Shown piece after piece: positions 47,156 to 55,107 of a DNA stretch of 57,507 nt (position 1 is its first letter; every line of letters begins with the position of its first letter). This stretch comes from Lampropedia hyalina DSM 16112 (lineage in GTDB: Bacteria; Pseudomonadota; Gammaproteobacteria; Burkholderiales; Burkholderiaceae_C), in assembly GCF_900129055.1 (NCBI RefSeq), contig NZ_FQUZ01000002.1, positions 1 through 57,507 on the forward strand, read 5' to 3'. The translations under genes and the position numbers were made by a program. The notes under the pieces were generated by a model that saw only the letters and a list, made by a program, of their open reading frames with translations, did no database searches and was not told the DNA's origin.

Positions 47156-48040
47156 ATGACAGACCAACTCCAGCGCATCCAGAACGGCCAAGGCTTCATC
47201 GCCGCACTCGACCAAAGCGGTGGCAGCACCCCCAAGGCACTCAAGCTCTATGGCATCGACGAATCTGCCTACAGCACCGATGCCGAAATGTTCAACCTGG
47301 TACACGCCATGCGCACCCGCATCGTCACCAGCCCCAGCTTCAGCGGTGAGCGTGTGCTCGGAGCCATCCTGTTCGAGGCCACGCTCGACGGCGAATTCGA
47401 AGGCAAGGAAGCCGCCCGCTACCTGTGGGAAGAAAAAGGCGTGGTGCCCTTCCTGAAAATCGACAAGGGCCTGCAAGACGAAGTCGATGGCGTGCAACTG
47501 CTCAAACCCATCCCCGGCCTGTCCGAACTGCTGGCCCGCGCCAAGGCCAAGGGCGTGTTCGGCACCAAGGAACGCTCCGTCATCAAGGCCGCCAATGCCC
47601 ACGGCATTGCCGCCGTGCTGGACCAGCAGTTTGAACTGGGCCAGCAAGTGCTGGATGCCGGACTGGTGCCCATCATCGAACCCGAAGTGGACATCAAGGC
47701 CGCCGATAAAGCCCATATCGAAAAGCTGCTCAAGCAAGGCCTGCTGATGCGCCTGAACCGCCTCGACCCCAAAACCCCGGTCATCCTGAAACTGACCCTG
47801 CCCAGCGTGGACAATTTCTTTGCGGAAGTGGTCGCTCACCCTGCCGTGCTGAAAGTCGTGGCCTTGTCCGGCGGCTACAGCCGCGAAGAAGCCAACGCCA
47901 AGCTGGCCAAGAACCCTGGTGTGATCGCCAGCTTCAGCCGCGCCCTCACCGAAGGCCTGAGCGCGCAGCAAAGCGACGCAGAATTCAACCAGGCACTGGA
48001 CGCTTCGATTGAATCCATCTACCAGGCATCCATCGCCTGA
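47156..48040 (+). CDS. fda: fructose-bisphosphate aldolase, class I
   Basis: Schiff-base aldolase of 294 residues cleaving fructose-1,6-bisphosphate to dihydroxyacetone phosphate and glyceraldehyde-3-phosphate. The N-terminal GFIAALDQSGGSTPKAL is typical, PFLKIDKGL contains a substrate lysine, EPEVDIKA the acidic pair, and VILKLTLPS the probable Schiff-base lysine (near 210). The bacterial short form of class I is common in Burkholderiales. A strong hairpin follows the gene 20 bases after the stop. Confidence 0.93.
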   Translation: MTDQLQRIQNGQGFIAALDQSGGSTPKALKLYGIDESAYSTDAEMFNLVHAMRTRIVTSPSFSGERVLGAILFEATLDGEFEGKEAARYLWEEKGVVPFLKIDKGLQDEVDGVQLLKPIPGLSELLARAKAKGVFGTKERSVIKAANAHGIAAVLDQQFELGQQVLDAGLVPIIEPEVDIKAADKAHIEKLLKQGLLMRLNRLDPKTPVILKLTLPSVDNFFAEVVAHPAVLKVVALSGGYSREEANAKLAKNPGVIASFSRALTEGLSAQQSDAEFNQALDASIESIYQASIA

Positions 48041-48060
48041 GTGAGCGGACTCCTCGATGG

Positions 48061-48106
48061 ACTGCCTTGCGCCCTGTGGAAACCATCGGGCCAAGGCAGT
48101 TTGCTT
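48061..48106 (+). terminator. terminator after the aldolase gene
   Basis: ACTGCCTTG-C-GCCC...GGGC-CAAGGCAGT forms a 9-bp outer and 4-bp inner stem starting 20 bases after the aldolase stop and is followed by TTGCTT. It isolates the gene from the AT-rich cysB promoter region. Confidence 0.65.
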
Positions 48107-48234
48107 ATGGGATCAGCAATCGGATCAACGATATTTGCTGATTTTTCTATACCCATAGGCATATAAGTTTATAAAATATTTAGTTATAAAAATACAAGAT
48201 AATAGATCATTTAGTTTTTTATCGAGCCATCCGC
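48107..48234 (+). promoter_or_regulatory. AT-rich cysB promoter and probable autoregulatory region
   Basis: A 128-base region far richer in A+T than the surroundings. It contains the dyad TATAA-GT-TTATA (48162-48173), a second ATAA-rich repeat (AGTTATAAAAATA) and a GATAAT hexamer that could be the -10 of cysB. CysB-family proteins bind AT-rich sites and repress their own genes, so this is a likely binding region; exact sites are inferred. Confidence 0.5.
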
Positions 48235-49185
48235 ATGAACCTGCACCAGTTTCGGTTTGTTCAAGAAGCCGTACGCCGCAACCTCAACCTCACGGAAGCG
48301 GCCAAGGCCCTGCATACCTCACAGCCTGGGGTTTCCAAGGCCATCATTGAGCTGGAGGACGAACTCGGCATCGAAATCTTTGCCCGCCACGGCAAACGCC
48401 TCAAGCGCGTCACCGAGCCTGGCGAGCACGTCCTGACCAGCATCGAGGCGATTCTGCGCGAGGTCGGCAACCTCAAGCGCATCGGCAACGACTACAGTGC
48501 CCAGAACACCGGCACGCTCAGCATCGCCACCACCCACACCCAGGCGCGCTACGTCTTGCCCGTGCCGGTGGCCAAGTTCCGCGAAGCCTATCCCAAAGTC
48601 AATATCAGCCTGCACCAGGCCACCCCGCACGAAGTGGCCAATATGGTGCTGACGGAAGTGGCCGATATCGGCATGGCCACCGAATCGCTGGCCGATTACC
48701 CCGATCTGGTCACACTGCCCTGCTACGAATGGCAGCATGTGCTGATTCTGCCGCCCTACCATCCGCTGGCAAAGAAGGAGCGCATCGGGCTGGAAGACAT
48801 CGTCAGTGAGCCACTGATTACCTACCACCCGTCCTTTACCGGACGCGGGCGCGTGGACAAGGCATTCGAGCGGCGCAACCTCAAGCCCCACATCGTGCTG
48901 GAAGCCATCGATTCGGACGTGATCCGCACCTATGTGCAACTCGGGTTGGGCATCGGCATCGTCGCGGAAATGGCTGTGCAGGGCGAGTTGCGCGGCGATC
49001 TGGTGGTGCGCCCGATGGGCGATCTGTTCGGCATGAACGTGGCACGGGTCGCCTTCAAGCGCGGTGCCTACCTGCGCCAGTTCGTTTACCGCTTCGCCGA
49101 ACTCATCAGTACCCGCCTCAGCCGCGAACAGGTCAAGCTGGCAATGTCCGGGCAGGGCACCGAAGACCTGGGCAATTCGCTTTAA
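48235..49185 (+). CDS. cysB: CysB-family LysR regulator
   Basis: Regulator of 316 residues controlling sulfur assimilation in relatives. The N-terminal helix-turn-helix (MNLHQFRFVQEAVRRNLNLT, AAKALHTSQPGVSKAIIELE) has the CysB/Cbl-specific form and the effector domain shows TTHTQARYVLPVPV, TESLADYPDLVTLPCYEW and YHPSFTGRGRVDKAF, all typical of CysB (O-acetylserine/N-acetylserine, sulfate binding). Length matches. No cys biosynthetic gene is adjacent, so targets are elsewhere. Confidence 0.93.
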   Translation: MNLHQFRFVQEAVRRNLNLTEAAKALHTSQPGVSKAIIELEDELGIEIFARHGKRLKRVTEPGEHVLTSIEAILREVGNLKRIGNDYSAQNTGTLSIATTHTQARYVLPVPVAKFREAYPKVNISLHQATPHEVANMVLTEVADIGMATESLADYPDLVTLPCYEWQHVLILPPYHPLAKKERIGLEDIVSEPLITYHPSFTGRGRVDKAFERRNLKPHIVLEAIDSDVIRTYVQLGLGIGIVAEMAVQGELRGDLVVRPMGDLFGMNVARVAFKRGAYLRQFVYRFAELISTRLSREQVKLAMSGQGTEDLGNSL

Positions 49186-49278
49186 ACGTCAAGTGTAGTT
49201 TTTCAACACGTTGGCCGCCCGCATCCTGCCACTGGGCGCGGGCTTGCTGGCAAGGACTTCGCAGACTTTCCTGGCCCA

Positions 49279-50184
49279 TTACTCCTGCGGCTCACCGGCA
49301 GCGGGAGCGCATGTCTGCCGCCAGTTTGACCACCAACGCCAGAGGTGCACTTTGGTCTTGCTGAGGTAATGGGGGCCGTCGAACAGGTAGATGCGCAGAC
49401 CGCAATAGGCCCGCAGTTGCTGCATCAACTGCGCAAGGCTGGCCGGGCGAAAGCCACTGCCCCAGCTTTTGGGCTGAAAGGCCTCCAGCACAATCGCCAC
49501 CCGGTCTGACCCGAAGCGTTGCACCAGCGCGTCGGCAATGCGCCGGGCCTCCTCGGGACTGCGAACACCCACCCCCACGCCATCCTGAAAAAAGACTCCC
49601 ACATCGGGTGGCAGCCAGCTCTCCAGCCACAGGTCAAAATTCTGCGGCAGGCGTTCACCAGCGTAGACACTCACCCAGAGCGGACGCGGCAGTCCCGCCA
49701 GCGTATCGCGCAACTGGTGGACATGCAGCCAGCTCAGATCGGCCTCTACCGGAAAGTAAAAGGCATGGGGTGTGAATGGCAGTGGTTTCTGGCTGATGGC
49801 CTGTCCCTCTGCCCCCAGTCGGTGCAGGTCGGCACGCGCCTGGGGTTCGCTGTAGCGACCACTGAGGCCAGCAACGATGCGACCGGCCCAGGGTTCGCTG
49901 GCAATGCGCCCCCAGTCAGGCTGCCGGTTCCACTGCGGAAAGTCTGCCGATGGATACCACGCCTGACCATCCACCATCAGCCACTGCACCACCAGTGTCT
50001 CGGCTCCCAGCAAGTGCCAGTTTCCTTCTGGCCGGGCCGTGGCATTGTCAGGCTGCCAGAACACTCCTTCGACCAGAGGAAGTAGCGTATGCTTCACACC
50101 CATACCAGAAGCCACCCAGCCAGCCCAGCTCACCCCTGCCAGGGCACAGAGGATTGCAAGCCACCATCGCGCTGGAATGCTCAT
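49279..50184 (-). CDS. membrane-anchored TIM-barrel / glycoside-hydrolase-like protein of the polysaccharide locus
   Basis: Protein of 301 residues with one N-terminal hydrophobic segment (WWLAILCALAGVSWAGWVAS, about 7-26), so the rest should be periplasmic. The remainder alternates strands and helices as in a TIM barrel (TLVVQWLMVDGQAWY, RIVAGLSGRYSEPQA, LPRPLWVSVYAGER, DVGVFFQDGVGVG, VAIVLEAFQPKSWG), resembling DUF4434-type glycosidase-like proteins; the Glu in VLEAFQP and Asp in FFQDGV are candidate catalytic residues. It is last in the locus, overlapping the BcsB-like gene by ATGA, a place held by hydrolases such as BcsZ in other systems. The substrate is unknown. Confidence 0.72.
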   Translation of the reverse strand: MSIPARWWLAILCALAGVSWAGWVASGMGVKHTLLPLVEGVFWQPDNATARPEGNWHLLGAETLVVQWLMVDGQAWYPSADFPQWNRQPDWGRIASEPWAGRIVAGLSGRYSEPQARADLHRLGAEGQAISQKPLPFTPHAFYFPVEADLSWLHVHQLRDTLAGLPRPLWVSVYAGERLPQNFDLWLESWLPPDVGVFFQDGVGVGVRSPEEARRIADALVQRFGSDRVAIVLEAFQPKSWGSGFRPASLAQLMQQLRAYCGLRIYLFDGPHYLSKTKVHLWRWWSNWRQTCAPAAGEPQE

Positions 50185-52076
50185 TCTTTCACACGTTTGA
50201 GTCGAGAGCTGTGCCACAGCCACCAGGCGGCAATCGCCAACAACAAGGCCAGAACCAATGCGCCCAGCATTGCCACGGTGGGCGGACGCATGGCAGGTGT
50301 GACCTTGGTGCTGGCCACATAGTGGCGCAGCACAATCGCCTCCCCATCCTGTGCCAGGAGCACTTCCTGGGCACCATCGCGCAAATGCGGCTGCACTCCG
50401 GCCCAGTGGCGCATGAAGTTGGCCACGCTGTCGGGGGTCTCGGCAATCACATGGAACCGGTCTTCACTGTGCAACAACAGTATGCCGTTTTCGGCATACG
50501 GGGCATACACCTTGTCCGGATGGGTCGCAATGCGCTGTCGGTACAGCTCAGGGTCGATGGTCACGCTGACGCTGTGGGGCACGCTCGCATCGGTTGTAAT
50601 CCGAGCTGGCACCGGTTTGTCATCAAGCAACATGCTCGAAGCCACCTGAAGCAAGCTGATGGCCAGACCCAGCGATCCCGGTGATTCATCCACCAGAATC
50701 ACCGGATGGGGCACCAATGCCGCAGAGATCGCCGCAATGCCCGATTTGAGACGGTGGGGCAATGTGACCTGGGACTTGGCAGCATCGATCCACAATGCGC
50801 CACGCGAACGCGGCAGGCAATCGCCGTTGGCGATCAGGGTGGTTTCAATTCGCACATCGAAACTGGCAGAGGCAGCCGGCCTGGGGGTCTGGAAAGCCAA
50901 GTTGCGTACATCTCCCCCGGCTTGAACGGCATCGAATGCCATGCTGCCAGCCAGCGCGTTGTCAATCCAGACGGCCAGCTTGGAACCTTGCAACAGTCCA
51001 TTCTGCACGTTCAATGCCAGCTGACCCTGCAAAATATCAGACGGCTGCCAGACACTCGGGAAGATCAGCTGCATATCGTGGCTGCCACCTTCCAGACGCA
51101 AATCCTGTATGCCCAGATCGGCCAGCGTCTGAATGCGGCGTAAACCTGCCCAACGCGGCGGATCGATGTTTTCGACAATATCGGCCTGTGCCGTACCAAG
51201 CTGCGCCAGATAATCCACGTTCAGCAACGCATGGACCGCATCATTCAGGCCCGCAGCATCCCGGTAGCGAATGCGAAACAACGGCATCTGGCGGTGCGCG
51301 GCTGTTTCCGGTGCAGCAACTGTGGCAAGCACCTGCCGCTCCAAACGCAGTTGCGCCCGGGAGTCAAGTTGTGGAGCATGTTCCAGCACCAGTCCAAAAT
51401 GGGCATCCTGTGCTTCGGCAGGCAACTGTGTCGCATCATGCCAACGCACCCCGGCAGCAGCCTTCCAGGCACTGCCCAGACGGGCCATTGCAGTCAATTC
51501 ATCGGCATCGCGCCGATCCAGTTGAACATGGGCAATATAAGGCTGCTCCCCCAGCACATGCGGATTGAACAAGGCATCTGGCAGGTGACGGATATGGTAG
51601 CCCTTGGGGTGCTGCACTTGGTAGGACAGGCGACTGTTACGCAGGGTGGCCGTACTTTCAATGCCCGCCTCGCAGAACTCCAGCCGGTCATCGGCAGGGC
51701 TGCCCCAATCGCCACGCTGCGTGAAAGAAAAATCAAGACGGTGAAAACCCGCCTGCAATACCGGCAGTGCAAACTGAATGTGGCCTTGCCCGGTCATATG
51801 CTGGCTGAACACGACCTTGCCATCCAACGACACGATCAGAAACAGATCGGATGACGCACGATATTGCGCGGCATAGTTGGCTCCGTCCCAGACCTCACCC
51901 TTGCCCACATAGAAATACTGGGTTTTGCTGGCAAACACATCCGACACCTGCATGGTCGCCAACGGCCATTCGGACGCACGGGAGGCACTGGCCAGCAACA
52001 GACACACTGCGACCACCGTGGCCTTGAACCACCAGGCCAGAGCCGATGGCAGACACATGCGAATTGGAACATCCAT
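50181..52076 (-). CDS. BcsB-like periplasmic subunit of a polysaccharide synthase
   Basis: Protein of 631 residues: a signal/anchor segment at the N-terminus (WWFKATVVAVCLLLASASRA), a long beta-rich periplasmic region with BcsB-like jelly-roll and flavodoxin-like alternation (LFLIVSLDGKVVFSQHM near 80, HPVILVDESPGSLGLAISLL near 440, FHVIAETPDSVANFMRHW near 540) and a C-terminal membrane helix (VAMLGALVLALLLAIAAWWLW, about 600-620) with a basic end. This topology is that of BcsB, which guides the polymer from the synthase through the periplasm. It is about 100-150 residues shorter than BcsB. It starts directly after the GT2 gene (TAAATG) with AAGGAG upstream. Confidence 0.75.
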   Translation of the reverse strand: MDVPIRMCLPSALAWWFKATVVAVCLLLASASRASEWPLATMQVSDVFASKTQYFYVGKGEVWDGANYAAQYRASSDLFLIVSLDGKVVFSQHMTGQGHIQFALPVLQAGFHRLDFSFTQRGDWGSPADDRLEFCEAGIESTATLRNSRLSYQVQHPKGYHIRHLPDALFNPHVLGEQPYIAHVQLDRRDADELTAMARLGSAWKAAAGVRWHDATQLPAEAQDAHFGLVLEHAPQLDSRAQLRLERQVLATVAAPETAAHRQMPLFRIRYRDAAGLNDAVHALLNVDYLAQLGTAQADIVENIDPPRWAGLRRIQTLADLGIQDLRLEGGSHDMQLIFPSVWQPSDILQGQLALNVQNGLLQGSKLAVWIDNALAGSMAFDAVQAGGDVRNLAFQTPRPAASASFDVRIETTLIANGDCLPRSRGALWIDAAKSQVTLPHRLKSGIAAISAALVPHPVILVDESPGSLGLAISLLQVASSMLLDDKPVPARITTDASVPHSVSVTIDPELYRQRIATHPDKVYAPYAENGILLLHSEDRFHVIAETPDSVANFMRHWAGVQPHLRDGAQEVLLAQDGEAIVLRHYVASTKVTPAMRPPTVAMLGALVLALLLAIAAWWLWHSSRLKRVKE

Positions 52077-53327
52077 TTATTTCTTCTCCTTGGTGCGTTC
52101 GGTTTTGTACCAAGTGATACCCTGACCCTTGATCTTTCCCTTGAGCATTTCCCATGCGGCCTTGAATACCACCACCAGAAAGAGCTGTGCATAGGTGAAA
52201 TAGGCCAGAACTGCGAAAAAATACAGCTGTGGCCGCCGCTCCTCCATCGACAGGGTGAAAAATACCTGGGCCACATAAATCAGAAACGAGAGCAGCCACA
52301 ACAAGGTAAACGGCCCCGGAATGGTCACCCCTCCCAGCCCCGTCAGTCCCATCAGCAACGCCGTATGGCTCATGACCAGGGCGGGCACGAACATCACATA
52401 GCACATGACATTGTTGAGAATCTCCAGCCCGATCGGAAACGGATGGGTCAATGCCACAGGCAGGTACTTATTGGTGACGTAGAAATTGCCCTGTGTCCAG
52501 CGCGAACGCTGCTTGAGGAAAATACGCAGCGGGGCCGGATCCTGCTGCCAACCCACCGCGTAGGGCACCCAGCGAATGCGGCGTTTGCCCAGGAATATGC
52601 GAAAACTCATCTCGGTATCGTCCACCAGCGAGAGTTCGTCGAATCCTCCCAGCGTCTCCAGGGCATCCCGCCAGATCACATAATTGGTTCCCATCAGCGT
52701 GGAAAGCCGGAACATATGCCAGCGACCACCCTGGAAAATCCATTGGAAGAAAATGAATTCGATGGCAATGAAACGCGTCATCACACTGTCGGCCCAGTTG
52801 CGGGTGCGCACCTTGCCATTGACTGCCACCAACGACGGATCGGCCAGCAGGGTCTGTGACAGCAAGCGCACACAATCGGGTTCCGGGGTGCTGTCGGCAT
52901 CGTAGACCACGATCAATTCGCCCCTGGCATGCGGCAGACCATTGTTGAGAGTGCGCGACTTGCCCTTGCCTCCCATGCCCTTGGGCACATTGACGATGCG
53001 GATGCACGCAAACTCCGCCGCCAGACGCTCCGCAATCTACAGCGTGTCATCCTTGGAGCCATCGTTGATGAGCACGACTTCGTAGCGGTGCGCCGGGTAA
53101 TCCTGCGCTGCCATGGCACGCAACGTATCCTCGATCACCAGCCCTTCGTTATAGGCGGGTATCAGCACACTGAGCATCGGCCACTCCTTGGGCTGCGGCA
53201 GCGATGCCAGCTCACGACGCGACGCAATCGAGTAACGCCAGGCCGCAAAGCTCAGTACGGCCCAGAAGGCCTGGGGTATCCAGATGCCCAGAAAACCAAA
53301 GGGGAACAGGGTATCTATGGTACTCAC
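52077..53327 (-). pseudogene. GT2 polysaccharide synthase (BcsA/PgaC-like) interrupted by an in-frame TAG
   Basis: Processive glycosyltransferase frame of 416 codons, open except for TAG at 53037-53039 (codon 97). Before it: an N-terminal membrane segment (GFLGIWIPQAFWAVLSFAAW) and LSVLIPAYNEG, INDGSKDDTL. After it, in frame: IAERLAAEFACIRIVNV, YDADST (DAD 143-145), VDDTEMSFRI (236-244) and QRSRW (273-277), the Q-x-x-R-W motif of polymerising synthases, then three or four membrane segments. There is no PilZ domain. TAG could come from CAG by one transition. The start is GTG 53327, overlapping the upstream stop (GTGA). Restart at ATG 52988 would lack the first nucleotide-binding strand. Either a disabled allele or a sequence error. 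Confidence 0.82.
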
Positions 53328-54340
53328 CACAGCCTCCGCAAACGGCGCAGGGCCGCCAGTATCAACAGCAGCAGCAAACCTGCGCCGATCACCAGGGAAA
53401 CCCACGAAATCGATGTTCCCACCCATTGCAGCACATTCGGCCAAGGTGTCGCAAAAAACAAGCCCACTGGCACAGAAAGCAGGGTCGCCATGGCCAGTAC
53501 ATGCCCCATCGGAGAAGTCTCCAACCCCTCCAGCCGACTATGGAAATCAGAGTTCAGATACTCCCAGGACAAACCCAGTTCAGGATAATCCACACGGCCC
53601 ACGCCACCATCGGGCCAATACTGCGGATCAATCACCACCGCGAATCCACCCCCATGCGGCAATGTGTCGCTTGCATGATAAATATACCGCCCTTGCACCT
53701 CATGCTGCCGGGCGGGTACCGGCAAGCCACCATAGCCACTGCTGCCACGGTGATCGATCAGATAAGCCCCCTTGCCTGCCGCCAGCAGATTGTCTGACCA
53801 ACCGTCCACCACCAGAGCAGCCAGTGGACGCAATCCCAGTGCCGAAGCAAAGCTGGCCCGTGCAGCAAAATGATCGAATTGGTGGTTGCGCATCGGCTGT
53901 ACGACAATCGCTCCCTCTTGCACGGCCTGGTAGTAAAAGCGGTATGTGCTGGGCTTGAGGATCTCCAGCGGATTCTCGGGCAACAGCACCCCGGGTTTGA
54001 CACCCGCGCCCAGCATCTGGCGGTAGATGGGCTGCGCGGCTTGCCGGTCAGTGAACAAGGGCCACCATCGCTGCTCAGCCGGAAAATAGCTGCCAATATC
54101 GCGCATGGCCACCACGGCCTGAGCCACTTCCAATTTAGCCACACGCCCGGGCAACGGAGCCGCAGTGCCATCCCCATCGCTTGGTTCCTGCTCCGGTGCG
54201 TCCAGAGCCGGAACCTTGTCTGGCAAACCACGCAACGGGTGGCAACCATATTCCTGCACATACAACTGCACCAGCAAGGGCTGCGGGGCAGGTGCCGGCT
54301 CCAAAATCAGGCTGCACAGCAGAATATGCGTCAGGATCAT
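53324..54340 (-). CDS. unrecognised membrane-anchored protein of the polysaccharide locus
   Basis: Protein of 338 residues that I cannot assign to a family. It has a hydrophobic start (MILTHILLCSLILEP), a long soluble region, probably periplasmic, rich in Pro, Gly and aromatic residues (GVLLPENPLEIL, QPMRNHQFDHFAARASF, GAYLIDHRGSSGYGGLP, VVIDPQYWPDGG), and two C-terminal hydrophobic segments (MATLLSVPVGLFFATPW and WVSLVIGAGLLLLLILAAL) ending in an Arg-rich cytoplasmic tail. Both ends overlap neighbours by 4 bases, so it should be made with the membrane GGDEF-like protein and the synthase. A role as an assembly or modification subunit of the synthase is inferred from position only. Confidence 0.65.
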   Translation of the reverse strand: MILTHILLCSLILEPAPAPQPLLVQLYVQEYGCHPLRGLPDKVPALDAPEQEPSDGDGTAAPLPGRVAKLEVAQAVVAMRDIGSYFPAEQRWWPLFTDRQAAQPIYRQMLGAGVKPGVLLPENPLEILKPSTYRFYYQAVQEGAIVVQPMRNHQFDHFAARASFASALGLRPLAALVVDGWSDNLLAAGKGAYLIDHRGSSGYGGLPVPARQHEVQGRYIYHASDTLPHGGGFAVVIDPQYWPDGGVGRVDYPELGLSWEYLNSDFHSRLEGLETSPMGHVLAMATLLSVPVGLFFATPWPNVLQWVGTSISWVSLVIGAGLLLLLILAALRRLRRLW

Positions 54341-55092
54341 GATGATGCCTCCACTGTGGGATTGCAGATATGTGCCGACATGCGCACCTGGAGAATCAAC
54401 TCTTTGATGCCCCTGAGCCTTTGCACGAAAAGAGGCTCCGTCTCGTCTTCAGGGAACTGGGTCACCTGCAAACAGCGAAGGTGCGTCAGGCCATTCTCGG
54501 CAAACACGAAAACCGCATCGTCGGCATGCTGCTCCAGCACTTCCAGCATGCGCAAGCGCGCACTCTGCCAGACCTGATCGCCCAGCATATCCAGAATAAG
54601 CAGGTGGTTCGTCACCACGACGTCAATGACACGATAGCCCTTCGTGCCGGAGCGGCGGCACAGTATGTCCAAGTGCAGCATGAAATGCGCACTCGCTGCC
54701 ATATTCAAAGTCAGCACATCGGTGCGCTGATTCAATTCCAGCAGCGCACTGCTGGCCACACGGCGCAACTGGAGATTGTGGTAGATGGCACTGAGCCACA
54801 ACGGTGCAGCGGGATTGAGCACCAGCATCAAGGTCTGCTGTTCGATCGGCAAACCCATACTGGCCTTGTAGAACATATACAGTGCCGTGAAAACAAAAGC
54901 CATCAACCCCAGTATTACCGCCTGTCCGACCCGCAACACCGCACCACTGGCCAGCAGCAGCAGGTAAATGATCCAGCCTCCGCGCAGATGCTCTGGAATC
55001 CACTCGTACGCCAGCAGGCCCGTCACAGCGAGACAGACCAACATCCAGCCGATGATGGTTTTTCTGCGCAGCGGAGTGATGATGGCAGGCAT
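54337..55092 (-). CDS. membrane protein with degenerate GGDEF-like domain (PelD-like role proposed)
   Basis: Protein of 251 residues. Three or four membrane segments occupy residues 12-90. The C-terminal half follows the GGDEF fold pattern: RTDVLTLNMAASAHFMLHLD (cf. D-x-LT-x-L-x-N-R-x-x), YRVIDVVVTNHLLILDMLGD (cf. the metal-binding strand and N-D-x-x-G) and AVFVFAENGLTHLRCL, where AENGL replaces GGDEF. The inhibitory-site RxxD position reads HADD. It therefore cannot be an active diguanylate cyclase; like PelD it might sense c-di-GMP or only act as a scaffold. Its stop overlaps the next gene and it follows wecB by 15 bases. Confidence 0.6.
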   Translation of the reverse strand: MPAIITPLRRKTIIGWMLVCLAVTGLLAYEWIPEHLRGGWIIYLLLLASGAVLRVGQAVILGLMAFVFTALYMFYKASMGLPIEQQTLMLVLNPAAPLWLSAIYHNLQLRRVASSALLELNQRTDVLTLNMAASAHFMLHLDILCRRSGTKGYRVIDVVVTNHLLILDMLGDQVWQSARLRMLEVLEQHADDAVFVFAENGLTHLRCLQVTQFPEDETEPLFVQRLRGIKELILQVRMSAHICNPTVEASS

Positions 55093-55107
55093 ATGGCAAC
55101 CCTGTAC

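Noticed and set aside
5259-53327. Full reassignment of TAG to glutamine in this organism
   Set aside because: alr, pabBC and the META lipoprotein gene end with TAG at the expected length, so TAG works as a stop. A partial suppressor cannot be excluded and is kept as a question.
53328-53444. Synthase start upstream of 53327
   Set aside because: The extra codons overlap the end of the preceding gene in another frame, and the GTG at 53327 gives the GTGA overlap seen repeatedly in this locus and a proper membrane segment.
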